Origin: Argopecten irradians
Lineage: Eukaryota; Mollusca; Bivalvia; Pectinida; Pectinidae
DNA: 64,000 bases
Reading direction: 5' to 3'
Assembly (NCBI RefSeq): GCF_041381155.1
Contig: NC_091144.1
Location: 35,937,262 to 36,001,261, forward strand
The translations under genes were made by a program, and so were the position numbers. Shown here piece after piece: positions 59,039-64,000 of this stretch (position 1 is the first letter of the stretch; every line of letters begins with the position of its first letter). The notes under the pieces were generated by a model. The model saw only the letters and a program-made list of their open reading frames with translations. It did not search any database and was not told where the DNA came from.

Positions 59039-59155
59039 CTGTAAACACAAGAGCGACAACAGTTCAGTAAACAAATATACACACATGGGTTTATAGCTGC
59101 TATCACTAATATTAGAGTTGGTCAGTAAAATGTAACTCCAGGGGTAAAATCTTAC

Positions 59156-59227
59156 CATGGCTATTCCAAGGCAACCGCAAATGCTGATACATGTTACTGT
59201 GAACACTGCCAGTTTCATTAAGGTTAC
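59156..59227 (-). CDS. 72-bp transmembrane exon cassette, copy C
   Basis: VTLMKLAVFTVTCISICGCL then GIAM; acceptor TTTGCAG, donor GTAAGA, phase 0-0. Confidence 0.5.
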
Positions 59228-59344
59228 CTGCAAACACAAGAGCGACAACAGTTCAGTAAACAAATATACACATATGGGCTTATAGCTGCTATCAATTATA
59301 TTAGAGTTGGTCAGTAAAATGTAACTCCAGGGGTAAAATCTTAC

Positions 59345-59416
59345 CACGGCTATTCCAAGGCAACCACTAATGCTCATGCATGTTACCGCGAATACTGCCA
59401 GTCTCATTAAGTTTAC
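59345..59416 (-). CDS. 72-bp transmembrane exon cassette, copy D
   Basis: VNLMRLAVFAVTCMSISGCL then GIAV; acceptor TTTGCAG, donor GTAAGA. The most diverged intact copy. Confidence 0.45.
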
Positions 59417-59531
59417 CTGCAAACACAAGAGATACAACAGTGCAGTAAACAAATATACACATATGGGCTTATAGCTGCTATAAATTATATTAGAGTTGGT
59501 CAGTAAAATGTAACCCAGGAGTAAAATCTTT

Positions 59532-59600
59532 ACACGGCTATTCCAAGGCAAACGGAAATGTACATTCCTGATGATATGGCAATCAAGAAGAAGTTTTCCT
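59532..59600 (-). pseudogene. Diverged exon cassette, copy E
   Basis: After TTTGCAG the frame reads ENFFLIAISSGMYISVCLGI then AV (22 codons), so length and first half differ while the last six residues match. The donor is altered (GTGTAAAGA in place of GTGGTAAGA). Possibly dead, or a variant using a shifted donor. Confidence 0.4.
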
Positions 59601-59639
59601 GCAAACACAAGAGTGACAAAATTTCAGTAAAACAATAAA

Positions 59640-59980
59640 CACAAAATGGCTACCATTAATTTTGCAGATTTGCAGATATCCATTTGAGAATCTGGCTGAA
59701 AGAACATGTATGTTCATGTGGTCTACTATAATATCATACTAATCGGCCTACACTTAATGAGTAATTGCCAGAGGTAAAATCTTATGCAGCATATTTCTTG
59801 GCAACTAATTTACCAACTCATAGCCTTGTGTTATGACCAAAAAAAGATATTGAATTTGTTTTCTTAATGCTCCACATAAAAACACGGCATTTGAATACCT
59901 ACCGTTTAAAAAGAAAGCCAACTTTTCCGTTGTCATATCACAAAGCTAGTTTAAGCTACAAGTTGGTAGCTTTAGATTGG
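59640..59980. repeat. Duplicated flank of the cassette array
   Basis: Matches 63600-63870 at moderate identity (TGTTCATGTGGTCT, TTTACCAACTCATAGCC, GAATACCTACCGTTTAAAA). On minus, AAACGGTAGGTATTC holds a donor-like site in both copies. Confidence 0.6.
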
Positions 59981-59983
59981 TGG

Positions 59984-60560
59984 CCGTAAGGTAGGGCGTA
60001 AGAATTGTAACCGTTCCCCTTATTGCATGGTCGTAAAAGGCCATTAAATTTAGGATCTTATCTTTTCTCTCTTCTTCCCAACGTCTTCCTTGACACCACC
60101 TCACTTTTGGCCTTTGGTTGAGAGCTGGCCCATGTAAGGCTCTGAATTCTGTCCCCTGGTCGGGACACGCAAAAGTCTTACACAACATGAATATACCGCA
60201 GTCTCCCAAAACACGCACCTCGCACAACATACACACAACACACTGCATACATGTACATGGGAGGCCGTCCTTACATGACCATAGCTGTTAATAGGACGTT
60301 AATTAATCAAACAAACAAACAAAAACAAGCAAAGGTCTTTAAAAGTGGTAGTTTCTAATTCTGCTAAGCGCTCAGCATAAAGGGGGCGGAAGGTGTTGCT
60401 TAGTGTCTTCGGCAGTATGCCTCGGTGATATAGCATTATAACGCTTTAGAAGGGCAGTATGTCGCTGTCTTCTAAAACACATCAACACTTCATACACGCA
60501 ACACACCATATGCCTAGCTGGCCGTCCTTACATGACCCTGGCTGTTATTAGAGTTACGTT
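59984..60560 (+). repeat. SINE interrupted by a truncated SINE, with target-site duplication
   Basis: The outer copy starts GTAGGGCGTAAGAATTG and resumes after the insert with GTCTTTAAAAGTGGTAG. The inner 3' fragment (60180-60328) is flanked by GCAAAAGTCTT (60169-60179) and GCAAAGGTCTT (60329-60339), an 11-bp duplication with one mismatch. Confidence 0.85.
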
Positions 60561-60781
60561 ACTTGTATTTCTGGTAATTTTCACCATCACAAAATCTCAT
60601 TTAACATACAATGTGTGAATATGAATGCTTATGTATGATGATGATCTATGAAAGCGCCAATATATTAATGACATAGAGGTAAATGTCGCACGAAATATCA
60701 CGCGTTTTGAATTTAGACTTTCGGGTAATATCGGAAAACCGAGTTGCATCACGTGATCGACATCGGCGATACCCTTATTGA
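60561..60781. other. No recognisable feature
   Basis: Short spacer before the LINE. Confidence 0.4.
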
Positions 60782-63223
60782 TTGGAACCTCCCAAGCCGT
60801 ATCACATGGTCAATATCGGCAATAGTCGACCAGATTGGAATAGAGCAGACCAGTTCAAATACCTCGGAGCTATTTTAAATGCGTATACGTTAAAAATACG
60901 CTCAACTAAAACAGAAACACAGGAAATGGGCGTTCCTCAGGGTGGTATCCTGTCCGCCACACTTTTTGGATTAAAAATTAACAGCATAACTGAATGTTTT
61001 GGTCAATCGAAGGCGCGGAACATTCTACGAGTTCTGATTGGGGTGCAGACCGTGATGGCCCTGCAGATAGGGCGTAAGAATTGTACCTGCTGCCCCTATT
61101 GCATGATCGTAAAAGGCGACTAAATTTAGGATCTTATCTTTTCTCTTCTTCCTAACTGACTTTATCTTTCCTAATGCCTCCCTTGGCACCGCCTCACTTT
61201 TGGCCTTGAGTTGAGCGTTCGCCCCTGTGAGGAAGGCTCTGGGTTCTGTCCCCTGGCCGAGACACATCAAAGTCTATAAAAGTGGTAGTTTCTGCTCCTG
61301 CTTAGCGCTCAGCATACAGGGATTGGGACGACTGGTTCGCCCGTTGTCAGTATAATGTGACCGGGTGGAGTGTGTTGCTTGGTGTTTTCGGCGGCATGCT
61401 TCAGTGATATAGCACTATAAAAAGGGCAGCAGTTCCACTATACAAGAAGACACAACATGAATATACCGCAGTCTCCCAAAACACGCACCTCGCTCAACAT
61501 ACACGCAACACAACTCATACATGGGAGACCGTCCTTACATGACCATAGCTGTTAATAGGACGTTAATTAATCAAACAAACAAACAAAATGCAGACCGTGA
61601 AATGCGTCTACGTAACTATCGGGCACTGATTAGATCAAAACTTGACTACGGCTCTATTGTCTATGCTCGCAGCTCCTATCTATAGATGCTTGACCCTATA
61701 CAGAATCGGGGACTGCGTCTCGGACTTGGAGCTTTTCGAACAACACCTGTTAATGAGTCTCCATGTGGAAGTTAATGAGCCATCTCTAGACGATCGACGA
61801 AAGAAATTATCCTTACAGTATGCTGCTCAACTGAAATCCAACCCCAAAATCCCGCATTTAACCTTGTATTCAATCCACAACAGCATGAAATATTTACACG
61901 AAATCAAAAGCTTATACCAACCTTTGGCATCAGAATTTCAAAATATTTGCTGGAACTAAATATATATTTCGACACCATAGACGAGTATACCGAATCGGAT
62001 GTACCACCATGGCTCATTCAAACACCTGATATCAATTTATCTCTACATGAGAGGGCAAAATCCAGTGCATTACCCGAAGAACACAAATCCTCCTTTCGAA
62101 AGTGCATTAGGGCTTTCCCTGATCATGTTCAGATCTACACTGACGGCTCAAAAGATGGCGATAATGTTGCGGCAGCATGCTGTACATCTAAATACTGCTC
62201 CTCTATCCGACTCCCGGATGTTGCCTCCATTTTCTCTGCGGAAGCATGTGCTATCGGTCTGGCGCTTGACCATATCGAAGAACACCGCATTGAAAAGGCA
62301 ATCATCTGTTCCGACTCTCTTCCTGTTCTTCAGGCTTTGAAATCAAGAAACCCTAGAAACACATTAATCCAAAATCTTTTGATTCGAACATTTCGATTGT
62401 CTTCTAAAACTCAAATTATTTATCTCTGGATTCCCAGCCATGTGGGTATAAAGGGAAATGAATAGGCCGATAAAGCAGCTAAGACACTGCTCTTCGCCTA
62501 GCACAAACACTTTTGAAATTACCTCACACCGACACCAAACCTTACATTCAGTCACTATTAAACACCATTGGCAACAAAGGTGGTCTACCGAAACAAACAA
62601 TAAACTGTTTAAAATACAACCCTACACTTGATCCTAAACTGTCCAGTCGGAGAGACTGCAGAGAGGAAGTTGTTTTCTCTCGGCTCCGACTTGGACAAAT
62701 ATTTAACACATTCCTATCTATGGAAAGAGGAGGATCCTCCTACATGCCATGCATGTGATTCTCCTCTCACAGTGGAGCATGTTTTATTGCATTGTATTGA
62801 TTTTAAACACATACGAGATAATTACTATGATGTCTCCGACATGTACACTTTGTTTCATGCCGTGAGACAATCGTATTTTCAATTATCTCAAAGAGATCGG
62901 CATTTTTAACAAAATTCGAACGTTTTCTCATTTCATCTTAAATACATATCAACGCAACACTCATCGTTTCGTCAACATAGTGCATGAGTTTTCTCATGTG
63001 TTTTAGCCAAAACTATTTTATCCTATGTAACTCTTTTTATCAAATCTGTAACTCTTTTTATCAAATCAACATTTATAATTTTGTTTTAGTTTTTACTTGC
63101 CTTTTTCTTATTCTTATCTTTTAGATACAGTCCTTGTTTATATCCTGGTACTAATGCCTGCCCTGTAGTTTGGCCCTAAATGACCTTAGTTGTCGATGAG
63201 CCGTAAACCTCAAACAAACAAAC
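60782..63223 (+). mobile_element. LINE of the I/Nimb group, decayed, 5'-truncated
   Basis: Order of remains: a KYLGAIL block normally found after the reverse transcriptase active site; a reverse transcriptase block GVPQGGILSATLF (about 60928); then, past an inserted SINE, YRALIRSKLDYGSIVY and RRKKLSLQYAAQL; an RNase H domain (IYTDGSKD, FSAEACAIGLAL, ICSDSLPVLQAL, WIPSHVGIKGNE) at about 62110-62480; and a C-terminal zinc-binding stretch CHACDSPLTVEHVLLHC near 62740. An RNase H after the reverse transcriptase fits the I/Nimb side of the LINE tree rather than classic Jockey. The frame changes several times, a stop follows WIPSHVGIKGNE, the KYLG block is out of order and the catalytic YADD region is missing, so the copy is dead. 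The 3' end is a (CAAA)n tail at 63211-63222. Confidence 0.85.
61056..61588 (+). repeat. Full-length SINE inserted in the LINE
   Basis: 533 bp, from TGGCCCTGCAGATAGGGCG to the (CAAA)n tail. A perfect 12-bp target-site duplication, TGCAGACCGTGA, flanks it at 61044-61055 and 61589-61600. This copy defines the family's true ends. Confidence 0.95.
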
Positions 63224-63244
63224 GTTAAAAATCAATATTTTACA

Positions 63245-63352
63245 TATACATGTACCTCGCACTTATCACACGCTACACACTGCATACATGGGAGGCCGTC
63301 CGTACATGACCCTGGCTGTTAAGATGACGTTAAAATAATTAAACAAACGATA
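63245..63352 (+). repeat. SINE 3' fragment
   Basis: GTACCTCGCACTTATCACAC through GGGAGGCCGTCCGTACATG to AATTAAACAAACG; follows the LINE tail directly. Confidence 0.75.
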
Positions 63353-63885
63353 TTTTTAAGGATGATTTTAATTGTTCACCTCCTTTACACCGATACAAAA
63401 TGTGTCAAACTGGTGCCTTCCATTAAAAAATATACATTATTATAATCACTCAATTTTAGTCTGTTTCATGGTAAGGAATATCGTGATTTAGAGTTCAGTA
63501 AAAAGCCATCCCAGGGGTGAAATCTTAACATGGTATTCCCAGGCAAGCGGAAATGTCAATGCTGTGTTACACATTTAATTGAAATACGCCACCTGCAAAC
63601 ACAACAGCGACAAAAGTTCAGTAAACAATAAAAAGATCATGAATGTTCATGTGGTCTGGTATAATATCATGCTTATCAGCCTTCAAATGGCGAGTGCTTG
63701 CCAGGGGTAAAATATTATGCAGCAAATTTCATGGCTACCGATTTACCAACTCATAGCCTTTATTTTTTTCATTAATTCTCTACACCATTAAAACATGACA
63801 TTTGAATGCCTACCGTTTAAAACGAAAGATAAGCGGCCATCAACTCAACAGATGTAGCCACCAACTTTGTTCCTTGTAAGTTGGT
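63353..63885 (-). repeat. Outlying diverged copy of the exon-cassette segment
   Basis: 63380-63600 matches the flank and cassette of the array (CTGTTTCATGGTAA, CCAGGGGTGAAATCTTAACATGG, GCCACCTGCAAACACAAC). The cassette frame is lost and the donor reads TTAAGA. 63600-63870 matches 59640-59980. Confidence 0.65.
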
Positions 63886-64000
63886 GGATTGGTGGGTGTA
63901 AGAATTGTACATGCTGTCGCTCTTACTGCATTATCGTAAAATGAGACCATTAAGGATCTTATCTTTTCTTTCTTCTTAATAACGTCTCCCTTGACACCAC
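63886..64000 (+). repeat. SINE head, cut by the window end
   Basis: GGTGTAAGAATTGTACATGC, TCTTACTGCATTATCGTAAAA and AACGTCTCCCTTGACACCAC are the family's 5' blocks. Confidence 0.7.

Larger units (their letters stand above)
55346..59110. repeat. Tandem segmental duplication, unit 2
   Basis: Repeats unit 1 from GATCAAAAGCATCCGCTAC onward with roughly a few percent difference, but is ~1.5 kb longer because of the insertion at 56985-58540. Contains the same split inverted-repeat element (55449-56101) with its SINE (55682-56075), the conserved ORF start and the transmembrane cassette. Confidence 0.85.
58967..59600 (-). repeat. 189-bp tandem array of exon cassettes
   Basis: Units start 189 bp apart (58967, 59156, 59345), with a degraded fourth at about 59534. 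Because 189 is a multiple of three and the spacers lack stops, a 235-codon frame runs through the array (59608-58901). Each unit then has two hydrophobic stretches, one from the spacer (PICVYLFTELLSLLCLQ) and one from the cassette. The clean splice sites favour separate exons, but a continuous repeat protein cannot be excluded. Confidence 0.75.

Overview
The window looks like nuclear DNA of a bivalve mollusc. It is AT-rich, its genes have introns, and about half of what can be named is bivalve-type repeats: SINE-like elements with a (CAAA)n tail, Helitron-like elements built on ~157-bp tandem cores, short inverted-repeat elements, an I/Nimb-like LINE and a scrap of a BEL/Pao retroelement. I cannot name the species. 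The phylum call rests on repeat style and gene types and was not checked by search.

Region by region. 0-5 kb: BEL/Pao fossil scrap, inverted-repeat elements, the last exon of a fibrinogen-related (FReD) gene on + (3843-4096), and a short Helitron-like element. 5-14 kb: SINEs, featureless AT-rich DNA, two small inverted-repeat elements, and a 2-kb Helitron-like array (11471-13490). 14-22.5 kb: the most interesting part, two tandem paralogous genes on -, each with a tiny phase-1 first exon, a signal-peptide exon and two more phase-0 exons. They encode cysteine-containing, apparently four-helix secreted proteins that I do not recognise from any named family. 23-32 kb: SINEs in both orientations and an 811-bp TTAA-flanked inverted-repeat element. 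32.7-33.9 kb: an intact single-coding-exon rhodopsin-class GPCR resembling free fatty acid receptor 4 (GPR120). 34-40 kb: repeats and one unassigned exon-like ORF. 40.6-43.6 kb: a multi-exon Ulp1/SENP-like (peptidase family C48) gene on - whose splice sites are readable but whose frame is broken. 44-53 kb: nested repeats. 53-64 kb: a 2.2-kb tandem duplication, an array of near-identical 72-bp exon cassettes that each encode one transmembrane-like segment, a zinc-knuckle/coiled-coil ORF inserted into a SINE, and a decayed I/Nimb-like LINE whose 3' tail matches the SINE tail.

How things fit together. The host genes (FReD, two secreted helical proteins, GPCR, C48 protease) show no operon-like or pathway link; the two secreted paralogs are a local duplication. 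The repeats do interact. The LINE and the abundant SINE share a 3' end, which suggests the LINE (or a relative) mobilised the SINE, and one SINE sits inside that LINE with a perfect 12-bp target-site duplication. Many long ORFs in the window begin at GTG or TTG or run through repeats; these are not treated as genes.
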